A DNA stretch of 64,000 nucleotides from Aquificota bacterium (GTDB taxonomy: Bacteria > Aquificota > Aquificia > Aquificales > Hydrogenothermaceae): positions 33,184 to 97,183 of the forward strand of contig JAADDZ010000010.1 of the NCBI GenBank assembly GCA_013153635.1, given 5' to 3'. Numbering within the stretch: position 1 is the first letter of the stretch; each line of letters opens with the position of its first letter. Shown here piece by piece: positions 1-8,498 of this stretch. A model generated the notes under the pieces. It was not told the DNA's origin. It was given only the letters and a program-made list of their open reading frames with translations, and made no database searches. A program made the position numbers and the translations under genes.

Positions 1-315
1 CACTTTTTTGGCACCGTACTGTAAAAGGCAGTCTGTAAAACCTCCTGTAGATGCTCCTATATCAAGACAGGTTTTACCATCTATTGCAGGCTGGAAAGCT
101 TTTATACCCTTTTCTAGTTTAAAACCTCCTCTTGATACAAACTTTGGTTTTTCTTTAAGCTCTATATTTGAGTCTATGCTTACTTTAGTACCTGCTTTTG
201 TTATTTTTTGGTTATCAACATATACAGCACCACTCATAATGAGCCGCTGGGCTAACTCTCTACTTTCTACTAAACCTCTATCTACAAGTAATTTATCTAT
301 TCTTTCTTTTTTCAT
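1..315 (-). CDS. tlyA: TlyA-family rRNA 2'-O-methyltransferase (N-terminal part, cut by window edge)
   Basis: Reading leftward from an ATG at 315, 105 codons stay open to base 1, so the gene continues outside the window. Residues 1-60 form an S4 RNA-binding domain (start MKKERIDKLLVDRGL, then SREGA-like ELAQRLIMSGAVYV). They are followed by VSRGGFKLEKG and the SAM-binding motif CLDIGASTGGFTDCLL, which is diagnostic for the TlyA/hemolysin A family. Known family members methylate ribose 2'-OH groups of 16S and/or 23S rRNA; the old name hemolysin is misleading. It is divergent from the small gene at 386. The family call is firm; substrate specificity is inferred from family only. Confidence 0.9.
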   Translation of the reverse strand, partial: MKKERIDKLLVDRGLVESRELAQRLIMSGAVYVDNQKITKAGTKVSIDSNIELKEKPKFVSRGGFKLEKGIKAFQPAIDGKTCLDIGASTGGFTDCLLQYGAKKV

Positions 316-385
316 ACTGATTGATTATTCTAATAGTATTAGAAGATTTTTGCCATTTGTTCCTAATTTATATAAAATTAAAACT

Positions 386-688
386 ATGAAAAGGTTAAAT
401 ATAAAAATCCTACTGCTTATAGGTATAGTTTTCTCAACATTTCACGATTACGTTTTTTATAATATAGACCCATGTATGAGTGAGCTTTCTTTTGTTATAG
501 AGTTTGAGAAAGGAAACAGTAATGACCCTCTATGTGATATACATCATGAGCTTCATACACCTGTGACTACTGGATTTGATACTGTGTCTGTGGTAGAACT
601 CGAAGATAGATTTGACCTTTTTTATATAAAGCCAATGAATCTTCCTCAACCAAAAGAAATCTTCAAACCCCCTAGACAGTTAGTCTAA
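386..688 (+). CDS. small secreted or membrane-anchored protein ahead of metal RND operon
   Basis: This is a 100-aa protein starting at ATG 386. The same frame is open further upstream, but only because it crosses the divergent tlyA gene. The N-terminus MKRLNIKILLLIGIVFSTF is a signal peptide or anchor. The mature part has two Cys and a short His/Cys cluster (CDIHHELH), which could bind metal. It lies 51 nt upstream of the efflux operon and in the same direction. I recognise no named family. Small Cys/His-containing proteins ahead of czc/cus-type operons are known in other bacteria, so a periplasmic metal-binding role is a guess from context. Confidence 0.6.
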   Translation: MKRLNIKILLLIGIVFSTFHDYVFYNIDPCMSELSFVIEFEKGNSNDPLCDIHHELHTPVTTGFDTVSVVELEDRFDLFYIKPMNLPQPKEIFKPPRQLV

Positions 689-739
689 AGTTTTCACAGG
701 TGTAGTCTGTCTTTTTTCAACCAAAAAGGAGGTTTTAAC

Positions 740-1921
740 ATGTATAAGATATTGTTTGCAGTACTCTTCAGCGTCATATGTGTAAAAGCACAAACCTTAG
801 ACCAGATACTAAAGATAGCAGAGGAAAACAGCCCATATCTAAAGGCAAATCTCTTTAAGATAAAAGCAACAGAAGGTCAGCTCTTTCAAGCTAAAGCTGT
901 ACCAAACCCCCAGATGAATATAGAGTTTGGGAGAATCATATCCCAAACAGAAAGCGGATTGAATTTAACAGGATTTTCTATCCAGCAGCAGCTTCGTCTG
1001 TGGGGAGAAAAGAAATTCGCCATAAATTCAGCGAATCTTAAAAAGAAAGCCCAAGAATTTTATTACGATTTTCAAAAAAATATTCTATATGGACAGATAT
1101 ACACCAATTTTTATAATGCTTTGTACTATAAGCAGTTGATAAATTTAAAAAACCAAGAATACAATTTATACAAAGAGATTTTAGCTTTTATCAAGAAGAG
1201 TTACAAGCTTGGAGAAAGTACCCAACTAGATTTGTTAAGGGCGCAAAGGGAACTAGATTTTGTCAAACTCCAGCTAGACAACCTAAACACAAAATATAAA
1301 ACATACCTAAACACCTTGTCTGCTCTAGCAGGAGAAAATATATCAGACATAGAAGGTGATTTTTTTCAAATAAGTCCCTTATATGAAATAAATCTGGCAA
1401 ACCACCCTCTTTTAAAATATTATGACCTAATATCCCAGTCTATCGATGAAGAGATAAAAAGATACAAAGCTTTAGCAAAACCAAAAATTTCTATAGGTTT
1501 TGTCGCCAGTGAAGACGAAGTGGACTTGGGGAAATATGACTTTGGACTGTCAATAAATTCTACAATCCCTGTCTTCTATAAAAACAAAGGTCAGATAATA
1601 TCTGCAATCTACAGAAAAAAGACAAACATACAGCAAAAACAACAGCAAATCCTAAAATTAAAAGCAGACCTAAAAACTATAGAACAACAATACCAAGTCA
1701 TAAAAAAACAGCTTAAAACTCTACAAGAACAGACCTTACCAAAAGTACAAGAGACTTTAAAACTAGGTGAAAAAAGTTTCAAAAATAATGTTATCTCGTT
1801 CTTTGAGTACTCTTCTATCAATAAACAGTACTTTGATACCGTTGCGTTTAAACTTCAGCTTTTGAACCAACTACATCTACTAAAAGGAGACTACATAAAA
1901 ATAGGAGGTTTTAATCAATGA
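740..1921 (+). CDS. TolC-family outer-membrane efflux protein (CzcC/CusC type)
   Basis: A 393-aa protein with an N-terminal signal peptide (MYKILFAVLFSVICVKAQT). It is followed by the long alternating helical repeats of the TolC/OEP family: two ~190-aa halves, with Q/K-rich helices around residues 100-160 and 290-370. It would form the trimeric outer-membrane channel of a tripartite pump. AAGGAGG at 726-732 gives a strong ribosome site for ATG 740. Its last 4 bases overlap the next gene (ATGA), so translation is probably coupled. The metal-type partner pump suggests a CzcC/CusC role rather than drug efflux. The family is clear; substrate is not shown. Confidence 0.88.
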   Translation: MYKILFAVLFSVICVKAQTLDQILKIAEENSPYLKANLFKIKATEGQLFQAKAVPNPQMNIEFGRIISQTESGLNLTGFSIQQQLRLWGEKKFAINSANLKKKAQEFYYDFQKNILYGQIYTNFYNALYYKQLINLKNQEYNLYKEILAFIKKSYKLGESTQLDLLRAQRELDFVKLQLDNLNTKYKTYLNTLSALAGENISDIEGDFFQISPLYEINLANHPLLKYYDLISQSIDEEIKRYKALAKPKISIGFVASEDEVDLGKYDFGLSINSTIPVFYKNKGQIISAIYRKKTNIQQKQQQILKLKADLKTIEQQYQVIKKQLKTLQEQTLPKVQETLKLGEKSFKNNVISFFEYSSINKQYFDTVAFKLQLLNQLHLLKGDYIKIGGFNQ

Positions 1922-2988
1922 AGACTTTAATAACGTTTATAACTATATTCCTCTTTATAAACAGTTTTGCTGAAGAAGAAAATATCGTTTCAAAGACAAA
2001 CTACATTCCCCCCGAAGTCCAAAAACAGTTAGGAATAAAAACAGAAAAAGTTATAAAAAAATCTATAAAGATAACAAAAAAATACCCAGCAGTGGTCAAA
2101 GATGATTTAACCCTCTCACAAGCAGTATACTCACCAGTAAACGGGATAATAAAAAAACTCTTTGTAAAAGAAGGAGACAAGGTGAGAAAAAATCAAAAGC
2201 TAGCTTACATCTACTCTCCAGAGATAGCTATGATATTAACCCAGATAAAACAAGCCCAAGTACAAGTTAAGACCTCAAAAGAACTATTTCAAAGAGAAAA
2301 ACAGCTTTATGAAGAAAAAATAACCACCTACACTAGATTTTTTCAAGCAAAAATAAACTATGAAAATGCTCTAGCAAGGCTAAAAGCGTTAGAAGAAAGC
2401 CTAAATATTTACGGAGAACTAGAAAATAACTTTTTAGTACTAAAAAGCCAGATAGAAGGATACATCGCAAAACAAAATGTTATACTCGGAGACAGTGTGA
2501 ATATAGAAAAATTGATGTTCAAGATACATTCTCATGAAATCCTGTGGGCTGTAGCCTATGTACCAGTAGTAGAAATCAAAAACATAAAAACCAAAACAAA
2601 AGCAGAAGTAATCTCACCCTTAGGAAAAACAAAAGGGATTATAGATTTTATAAGCCACAAAGTAGACCCAAAAACAAAGAGAGTCGAAGTAAGGATAATA
2701 GCAGACAACAAAAATGAAGTTTTAAAACCAGAGATGTTCGTAGATGTAAAAATACCTTTTAAACATATATACGGCATAATAATCCCTGCAAGTGCAGTAG
2801 TACTCCAAGGAGACAAATATTTCGTCTTTGTAAAAGAACAAGACAAATTCTACCCAAGAGAGATAGAAGTACAGCAGAGAATAGACGGATTTTATCTAGT
2901 AAAGTCAGGCTTAAAAGAAGGAGAAATCATAGTAACAGACGGTACTATACACCTAAAAGCTAGATTCTTCGCAGAAGCAGAAGAATAA
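1918..2988 (+). CDS. RND efflux periplasmic adaptor (CusB/CzcB type)
   Basis: A 356-aa membrane-fusion protein. It has a signal peptide (MKTLITFITIFLFINSFAEE), a lipoyl/barrel-sandwich half-motif around residues 75-105 (SPVNGIIKKLFVKEGDKVRK), a helical hairpin (about 110-160), a beta-barrel domain, and a C-terminal membrane-proximal domain ending LKARFFAEAEE. It starts inside the stop of the TolC gene and ends 13 nt before the pump gene, with AAGGAGG between. It links inner-membrane pump and outer channel in a tripartite exporter. Methionine-rich copper motifs typical of CusB are not obvious, so the metal may be divalent. Confidence 0.87.
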   Translation: MKTLITFITIFLFINSFAEEENIVSKTNYIPPEVQKQLGIKTEKVIKKSIKITKKYPAVVKDDLTLSQAVYSPVNGIIKKLFVKEGDKVRKNQKLAYIYSPEIAMILTQIKQAQVQVKTSKELFQREKQLYEEKITTYTRFFQAKINYENALARLKALEESLNIYGELENNFLVLKSQIEGYIAKQNVILGDSVNIEKLMFKIHSHEILWAVAYVPVVEIKNIKTKTKAEVISPLGKTKGIIDFISHKVDPKTKRVEVRIIADNKNEVLKPEMFVDVKIPFKHIYGIIIPASAVVLQGDKYFVFVKEQDKFYPREIEVQQRIDGFYLVKSGLKEGEIIVTDGTIHLKARFFAEAEE

Positions 2989-3001
2989 AAAGGAGGCAAA
3001 T

Positions 3002-6000
3002 ATGGTATCAATAATATTGAAATATAGATTGTTAGTACTGTTTGTGCTTATTGGCTTAATCGCATATGGTTATTATTCATTTAAAACAATACCAGTAGAC
3101 ACCTTTCCAGACCCAACACCTCTACAGGTAAACATATACACAGAAGCTCCCGGCTATTCTGCTGAAGAAGTAGAAGCCCTAATAACAAAAAGAATAGAAA
3201 CAGTTATGTCAGGTATAAAAGATGTAGAAAAGGTAAGAAGTGAAAGTATACCCGGGCTATCCTATGTATCTTTGTTCTTCAAAGACGGTACAGACATATA
3301 CTTTGATAGAAGACTAGTAATGGAAAAACTCCCAGAGGCTCAAAGCCAACTCCCAGAAGGGATAGTACCCATAATGGGACCTAACACTTCAGGACTTGGA
3401 AACGTTCTACTGTATGCAGTAATCGATGAGACAGGGAAATACACCCTCACAGACCTAAAGGCTATAGAAGAATGGACTATAAAGCCTCTTATAAAATCTA
3501 TCCAAGGTGTAGAAGACATCTCCCAATGGGGTCCAGACAAAGCATTTTTGGTAAAACCAGATATAGAAACCCTCCTAAAATACCAGCTAACCTTAGAAGA
3601 TATATTTACAGCTATAGATAAAAATGGAGGGCTTGCAGGGGGAGGTTATACAAAAACACCAGAAGGAGACCTTGTTATAAGAGCTGTAGGAAGCATAACA
3701 AATATAGACCAAATCGAAAATATACCAGTAAAAGTAGATAATGGTCAGATAATCAAAATAAAAGACACAGCAAAAGTGGAAGAAGGAGAAGTTCCCCAAA
3801 GAAGAGGAGCATTCACATTAAACGGAAGAGAAGTTCAAGGAAATATAGTTCTAAAAAGAATAGGTACCAATACCCAAGAACTCGTAAAAAAACTAAAACA
3901 AGAAATAGAAAGGATAAACAAAGAGATACTGCCAGAAGGAGTAAAAATAAAGATACTGTACGACCAATCGTACCTAACACAAAAAGCATTATCCACAATA
4001 GAAAGAGCATTACTAGAAGGAATAATACTCGTCTCTATCGCAATGGTAATATTTCTAGGCAATGTGAGAGCCGCTTTACTAGTTATACTCTCAATACCTT
4101 TTACCCTATTAATCTCATTTATACTAATGAAACATTACGGTCTTACAGCAAACCTTATGTCCCTAGGAGGATTAGCTATAGGTCTAGGACTCTTCGCAGA
4201 TGCGACTGTAGTAGTAATAGAAAACATATTCAGACATCTAAGTCACTGTTCATCAGCTAACGAAAAATTAACAAAACTAGAAATCATAAAACTTTCAGTA
4301 CAAGAGATAACAAAACCAGTAGTATTCGCCATACTAATAATAATGGTAGTCTTCCTTCCTATCTTTAGCTTTGAATCAGTAGAAGGAAAATATTTTAAAC
4401 CATTAGCCCTTACTATTATCTTTGCACTTGGTTCATCTTTATTCGTTGCCTTAATTACTATGCCAGTTCTAGCGTACTTTATACTTAAGCCGGGAAAAGA
4501 AACAAACATAGTAATGGCAACGATAGAAAAAATCTATCTACTCCTTCTAAAAGGGGCTATGAAAATAGGCATAGTCCTATTTGTTCTAACAGCTGTTCTC
4601 TTTGGAGTGAGCCTATACCTATTAACAAAAGTAGGTACCGAGTTCACACCTGAACTAGATGAGGGAGCTGTACTATTAGAGACATATCTAGACCCAAACA
4701 TATCTTTGGCAGAATCAAAAAGAGTAGCAAACTTCATAGAACAGCAAGCAAAAAGCTTTGATATTGTTACAAATGCCTTTACCAACATAGGAAGAGCAGA
4801 AAAAGGAGAGATACAAGATGTTAACTACATGGAAACATGGATACTCCTAAAACCATACAAGGAATGGAAAAAACTAAAAACAAGAGAACAGTTTGAAGAT
4901 GCTCTTAGAGAAAAACTCAAAGACTTACCAGTAGCAGGACTGATATTTACCCAGCCAATAGCTATGAGAATAGAAGAACTCTTATCTGGAGTTAAGGCAA
5001 CTGTGGCGGTAAAGATATTTGGAGAAGACCTAAAAAAAATAAACGAGATAGCATACAAAGTAGAAGAGGTTGCAAAAAATACAAAAGGAGCGATAGATGT
5101 AGAAACAGAAGCACAAACAGGAAAACTCCAACTCCAGATAATCCCAAAATATCAAACCTTGTACAAATATGGATTCAACACAGAACAGATACTATCTTTA
5201 GTAGGAAACTACATGGCAGGAACAAAAGCTAACGAACTAAGAAAAGGACTGATAAGCTTCCCAATTATGATAAAAGTCCCATACACCTACTTAAACGATA
5301 TAGACAAAATAAGAAAAATCCCTATCTACAAAACCACAGATGGAACTTTACTAAGACTACAAGACATAGCCCAGATAAAAATCGTTCCCGGGTTCTTTAA
5401 AATTCGCCACGAGAATGGACTTAGATACGCTCTTGTCCAGCTTAACATAGCAGGTAGAGACCTAGGAGGTTTTATAAAAGAGCTAAGGCAGAATATAAAC
5501 ACAAAAATAAAACTCCCAGAAGGATATTTTATCCAGTTCGCAGGACAGTTTGAAAATCAACAAAGAGCGATGAAAAAACTATCTATTATAGTACCTATAG
5601 CAATATTACTCATATTCTTACTTCTCTATATAAACTACTCCTCAATAAGAGACGCCCTTATCATAATGTTAAATGTCCCATTTGCTACAATAGGAGGGAT
5701 ATTAGCTCTGTATTTCTCTGGTTTTCATCTTTCTGTTCCAGCGGCGATAGGTTTTATAGCGGTGTTTGGTATAGCTACCTTAAATGGAGTAGTTCTCGTC
5801 TCTTACATACGACAGATGCTAGACAAAAAACTCACTATAGATGAAGCGATACAAAGAGCAACCAAACTTAGATTACGACCTATCTTAATCACTGCTACCG
5901 CCGCTTCATTAGGTCTAGTACCGATATTATTCACACAAGATATAGGTTCAGAAATACAAAAACCTATAGCAACTGTAGTAATTGGAGGGATATTCACTTC

Positions 6001-6064
6001 TACATTTTTAACTCTTATTCTACTTCCAATTGTCTATAAAATGGCTTATAGATTCTCAAAATAA
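3002..6064 (+). CDS. heavy-metal efflux RND transporter (CzcA/CusA family)
   Basis: A 1020-aa inner-membrane proton/metal antiporter of usual family length. It has 12 expected membrane segments (N-terminal TM1 at residues 7-27, groups at about 330-490 and 850-1015) and two large periplasmic loops. The TM4 signature reads AIGLGLFADATVVVIENIF, with the single Asp-containing core typical of the heavy-metal branch instead of the paired Asp of drug pumps. It also has TVDTFPDPTP-like N-terminal and ATLNGVVLVSYIRQ C-terminal signatures. It is the last gene of the operon starting near 386 or 740 and is followed by a hairpin at 6071. The exact metal cannot be read from the sequence. Confidence 0.88.
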   Translation: MVSIILKYRLLVLFVLIGLIAYGYYSFKTIPVDTFPDPTPLQVNIYTEAPGYSAEEVEALITKRIETVMSGIKDVEKVRSESIPGLSYVSLFFKDGTDIYFDRRLVMEKLPEAQSQLPEGIVPIMGPNTSGLGNVLLYAVIDETGKYTLTDLKAIEEWTIKPLIKSIQGVEDISQWGPDKAFLVKPDIETLLKYQLTLEDIFTAIDKNGGLAGGGYTKTPEGDLVIRAVGSITNIDQIENIPVKVDNGQIIKIKDTAKVEEGEVPQRRGAFTLNGREVQGNIVLKRIGTNTQELVKKLKQEIERINKEILPEGVKIKILYDQSYLTQKALSTIERALLEGIILVSIAMVIFLGNVRAALLVILSIPFTLLISFILMKHYGLTANLMSLGGLAIGLGLFADATVVVIENIFRHLSHCSSANEKLTKLEIIKLSVQEITKPVVFAILIIMVVFLPIFSFESVEGKYFKPLALTIIFALGSSLFVALITMPVLAYFILKPGKETNIVMATIEKIYLLLLKGAMKIGIVLFVLTAVLFGVSLYLLTKVGTEFTPELDEGAVLLETYLDPNISLAESKRVANFIEQQAKSFDIVTNAFTNIGRAEKGEIQDVNYMETWILLKPYKEWKKLKTREQFEDALREKLKDLPVAGLIFTQPIAMRIEELLSGVKATVAVKIFGEDLKKINEIAYKVEEVAKNTKGAIDVETEAQTGKLQLQIIPKYQTLYKYGFNTEQILSLVGNYMAGTKANELRKGLISFPIMIKVPYTYLNDIDKIRKIPIYKTTDGTLLRLQDIAQIKIVPGFFKIRHENGLRYALVQLNIAGRDLGGFIKELRQNINTKIKLPEGYFIQFAGQFENQQRAMKKLSIIVPIAILLIFLLLYINYSSIRDALIIMLNVPFATIGGILALYFSGFHLSVPAAIGFIAVFGIATLNGVVLVSYIRQMLDKKLTIDEAIQRATKLRLRPILITATAASLGLVPILFTQDIGSEIQKPIATVVIGGIFTSTFLTLILLPIVYKMAYRFSK

Positions 6065-6070
6065 AACATC

Positions 6071-6088
6071 AAGGGGCATCTGCCCCTT
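6071..6088. terminator. bidirectional hairpin terminator between convergent genes
   Basis: AAGGGGC, a 4-base loop and GCCCCTT form a perfect 7-bp GC-rich stem. It sits in the 27-nt gap between the stops of the RND pump (+) and the aminotransferase (-). It is followed by ATTTTAT rightward and preceded by an A-rich stretch that reads T-rich leftward, so it can serve both genes. Confidence 0.8.
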
Positions 6089-6091
6089 ATT

Positions 6092-7234
6092 TTATAGATA
6101 TTGATTTATAATCTGCTGTGCTTTTTTTACTCCTTTTCCTAGCTCGACAGGGACTCCTGTTTTTAATAGAGCAAACTCTACACCAGCAATAACTTGAATC
6201 ATATCCATAACATCAAAATATCCCATATGGGCTATTCTAAAAATCTTTCCTTTTAGATGGTCTTGTCCTCCAGCTACTCTAAAACCAAGCTTTAACAAAA
6301 CTTTTCTAAAAGAATCTGCATCAATCCCTTCTGGGGTGTAAGCACCAGTAGCCGAGTTTGAAGGACTTTGGGATAAAAGCTTTAGACCTAACTCTTGCAA
6401 AGCTTCTCTGGTAGCTAGAGCCATTATTTCATGTCTCTTTGCTAATTGAGGAAGACCCTCTTCTAACATAAGCTTTAGACTCTCATTTAGAGCGATTATC
6501 AAATTTATCGCTGGAGTATAAGCTGTCTGTCCCTTTTCCTGTTTTTTACTCTCTGCTAAAACAGAGAAATAATACTTTTCTATGTTAGATTTTTTTAGTC
6601 TATCTTCTGCTTTCTCACTATACCAGAGTATAGACAAACCCGGAGGGAGCATCAGAGCCTTTTGAGAACCAGTAACGAGAACATCTATCCCAATATCTTC
6701 TGGATAAACTTCATAAACCCCTACAGAGGTAATCCCATCAACTACTAAAATACAATCCTTTAATTTTTTGGATATTTTAGCCAGATAATCAACATCGTGC
6801 AGTGTAGTAGTTGATGTATCAGAATGCTGAACGAGTATACCTTTTATATCTGGGAATTCTTCAGTAATCTCTACTATCTTCTTTTTATCATAAGTTTTTC
6901 CCCACTCTATCTCATAGTCTATGACTTTTAATCCGAAAGTTTTTGCCAAATCTCTCCATCTTTGTCCGAACTTCCCTGCATTTATAACTAAAACTCTATC
7001 TCCCTTTTTGAAAAAGTTAGTTATAGATGCTTCCATAGCTCCTGTCCCAGAAGAAGCAAACAAAATAGGAGCTTTATCAGTTTTTAGTAACTGTTTCAAT
7101 TTCTCTCGAACAGCCAAAAATGTTTGGGTAAATTCTGGCGTCCTATGGTGAATAATCTGCTGACCTAGAGCTTTAATCACTTCTGGAGGTAGAGGAACAG
7201 GACCCGGGGTAAAAAGTCTCTCCTTTATTTTCAC
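6092..7234 (-). CDS. class V aminotransferase (alanine-glyoxylate / serine-pyruvate type)
   Basis: A 380-aa PLP enzyme of fold type I. It begins ERLFTPGPVPLPPEV, the family signature, and has an N-terminal half-site IIHHRTPEF. The PLP lysine is in VTGSQKALMLPPG (about residue 190). The C-terminal domain contains FRIAHMGYFDVMDMI. Enzymes of this family transfer the amino group of alanine or serine to glyoxylate or related keto acids; in autotrophs they can serve glycine/serine synthesis. Close relatives in databases sometimes carry an old label as a soluble hydrogenase subunit, which is not supported here. It stands alone, convergent with the metal pump. Confidence 0.88.
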   Translation of the reverse strand: MKIKERLFTPGPVPLPPEVIKALGQQIIHHRTPEFTQTFLAVREKLKQLLKTDKAPILFASSGTGAMEASITNFFKKGDRVLVINAGKFGQRWRDLAKTFGLKVIDYEIEWGKTYDKKKIVEITEEFPDIKGILVQHSDTSTTTLHDVDYLAKISKKLKDCILVVDGITSVGVYEVYPEDIGIDVLVTGSQKALMLPPGLSILWYSEKAEDRLKKSNIEKYYFSVLAESKKQEKGQTAYTPAINLIIALNESLKLMLEEGLPQLAKRHEIMALATREALQELGLKLLSQSPSNSATGAYTPEGIDADSFRKVLLKLGFRVAGGQDHLKGKIFRIAHMGYFDVMDMIQVIAGVEFALLKTGVPVELGKGVKKAQQIINQYL

Positions 7235-7312
7235 TTTTTCCTCCTTATATTTGACAGTATGAAACGGATTATAGCTTATTGGAAAACAGAGGGCAAATTT
7301 TAAAATCTTCTA

Positions 7313-7798
7313 TCAGCACAATTTATCTAACTGTTCTATAACTTTATCTACATGACCTTTTACTCTCACATTTCTCCATTTCTTGGCTATTGTCCCATCA
7401 GGCTTTATTATAAAAGTAGAACGGATAACCCCTACGGTGGTTTTCCCATACATTTTTTTCTCTCCCCAAGCATCATAAGCTTGGAGAACTTTTTTATCTG
7501 GGTCGCTAGCTAGATAAAAATTTAGGTTATATTTCTCTTTAAATTTTTTGTGACTTTCTACACTGTCCGGGCTTACCCCTATAACCACTGCCTTTTCTCC
7601 TATTTTATTAAAGTTATCTCGAAAATCACAGGCTTCTTGTGTACAACCGGGAGTATTGTCCTTTGGATAAAAATATAGAACAACACATTTTCCTTCTTTT
7701 AGAAAATCCTTTAGACATATCTCTGTCTCGTTACCTTCTGGGTCTAAACCTTTCAAACAAAACTCGGGAGCTTTATCACCTTCATTTATCATAAACAT
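7313..7798 (-). CDS. bcp: thioredoxin-dependent peroxiredoxin (Bcp/PrxQ)
   Basis: A 161-aa protein (normal length) with the peroxidatic Cys motif YFYPKDNTPGCTQEACDF. The second Cys of the same helix, five residues on, is typical of the atypical 2-Cys PrxQ group. It reduces hydrogen peroxide and organic hydroperoxides in the cytoplasm using thioredoxin. AGGAGG lies just upstream. Two ATGs (7798 and 7792) are possible; the second gives the better 9-nt spacing and MINEGDKAPEF is the usual family start. It is divergent from the PTPS-family gene. Confidence 0.92.
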   Translation of the reverse strand: MFMINEGDKAPEFCLKGLDPEGNETEICLKDFLKEGKCVVLYFYPKDNTPGCTQEACDFRDNFNKIGEKAVVIGVSPDSVESHKKFKEKYNLNFYLASDPDKKVLQAYDAWGEKKMYGKTTVGVIRSTFIIKPDGTIAKKWRNVRVKGHVDKVIEQLDKLC

Positions 7799-7854
7799 TA
7801 ACCTCCTAATTTTTTATAATTTTATAACCAAATTATAAACCAAGAGGTAGCTAG

Positions 7855-8202
7855 ATGCCCTATATAATAAGAGTAAGAAAGGAGTTCGAAGCCGCTCATT
7901 TCTTGACAGACTATCACGGAAAACCAGAGCCTTTACACGGTCACACATGGTTAGTAGAGCTGTTCATTAGAGCAGACAAACTTGATAAAGGGGGAATGGG
8001 GTTTGATTTTGTGGAGATAGATAGATTCTTAGATAAGATTTTACCAAATTACAAATGTATGAACGAAATCTATGATTTTTCTCCAAGTGCTGAAAATGTA
8101 GCTAGGTATCTGTACGATAAAGTTAAAGAAAAGTACCCAACCTTACAGAAAGTAGTAGTATGGGAAACCAAAAAAGGTGGAGCAGAATATTACGAAGAGT
8201 AG
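7855..8202 (+). CDS. 6-pyruvoyltetrahydropterin synthase-family enzyme (QueD or PTPS-III)
   Basis: A 115-aa protein of the QueD/PTPS T-fold family. The zinc ligands are visible: His15 (EAAHFL) and His28/His30 (PLHGHTW). The catalytic triad region near the C-terminus (SAENVARYLYDKV, VVVWETKKGGAEY) is also present. Normal QueD makes 6-carboxytetrahydropterin for queuosine and uses a Cys four residues before HGH. Here that position is Pro24, with Glu25 next to it, and the only cysteine lies at a different site in the middle of the protein. PTPS-III enzymes, which can replace FolB in folate synthesis, lack the Cys and use Glu. Family call firm, pathway open. It abuts moaD stop to stop. Confidence 0.8.
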   Translation: MPYIIRVRKEFEAAHFLTDYHGKPEPLHGHTWLVELFIRADKLDKGGMGFDFVEIDRFLDKILPNYKCMNEIYDFSPSAENVARYLYDKVKEKYPTLQKVVVWETKKGGAEYYEE

Positions 8203-8448
8203 CTATCCTCCACTTACCGGTGGTATTAGGGCTACAGTGTCTCCATCTTTTAGAGTTTGTGTTTTGTCTACATATTCTTCGTTTACAGCTACCATTACTT
8301 TATCAAAAAACTGTTCTATGTGAGGATATTTCTCTTTTAGAGTATTTATTAGGTCGATTACTGTACTGTTTGCTGGTATGTTTAGCTCTTCTTCAGCTTT
8401 TTGTAATTTGTCTTTTATCAAAGAAAAGTATAGTACTTTTACTCGCAT
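8203..8448 (-). CDS. moaD: molybdopterin synthase small subunit MoaD
   Basis: An 81-aa ubiquitin-fold protein starting MRVKVLYFSLIKD and ending ALIPPVSGG. The terminal Gly-Gly is the part that is adenylated and thiocarboxylated to donate sulfur to cyclic pyranopterin monophosphate. Length and C-terminus match MoaD. AGGAGG precedes the ATG. It is the last gene of the leftward ilv-pgsA-ribD run, separated by about 50 nt. Its product is needed for the molybdenum hydroxylase encoded at 52493-57741. A ThiS-type carrier is less likely given the length and sequence. Confidence 0.9.
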   Translation of the reverse strand: MRVKVLYFSLIKDKLQKAEEELNIPANSTVIDLINTLKEKYPHIEQFFDKVMVAVNEEYVDKTQTLKDGDTVALIPPVSGG

Positions 8449-8498
8449 AGAAAACCTCCTAAACAGCGAAGGCTGTATGGATTTGGTTTGCGTTCTTG

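Noticed and set aside
8..385. Long + strand open frame beginning at 8 that runs into the small secreted protein
   Set aside because: The first ~370 bases are antisense to tlyA, whose S4 and CLDIGASTGGF motifs are clear. Only the part from ATG 386 looks like a real protein.
7799..7854. preQ1-type riboswitch ahead of the QueD/PTPS gene
   Set aside because: The 56-nt gap is AT-rich with no matching pseudoknot stems or conserved core.
8160..8450. + strand frame of 96 codons
   Set aside because: It lies over moaD on the other strand and encodes a low-complexity Leu/Cys-rich product with no start signal.
8460..8475. Short hairpin ACAGC/GCTGT before moaD
   Set aside because: Five base pairs next to the ribosome site is within chance expectation; no molybdenum-cofactor riboswitch features are seen.
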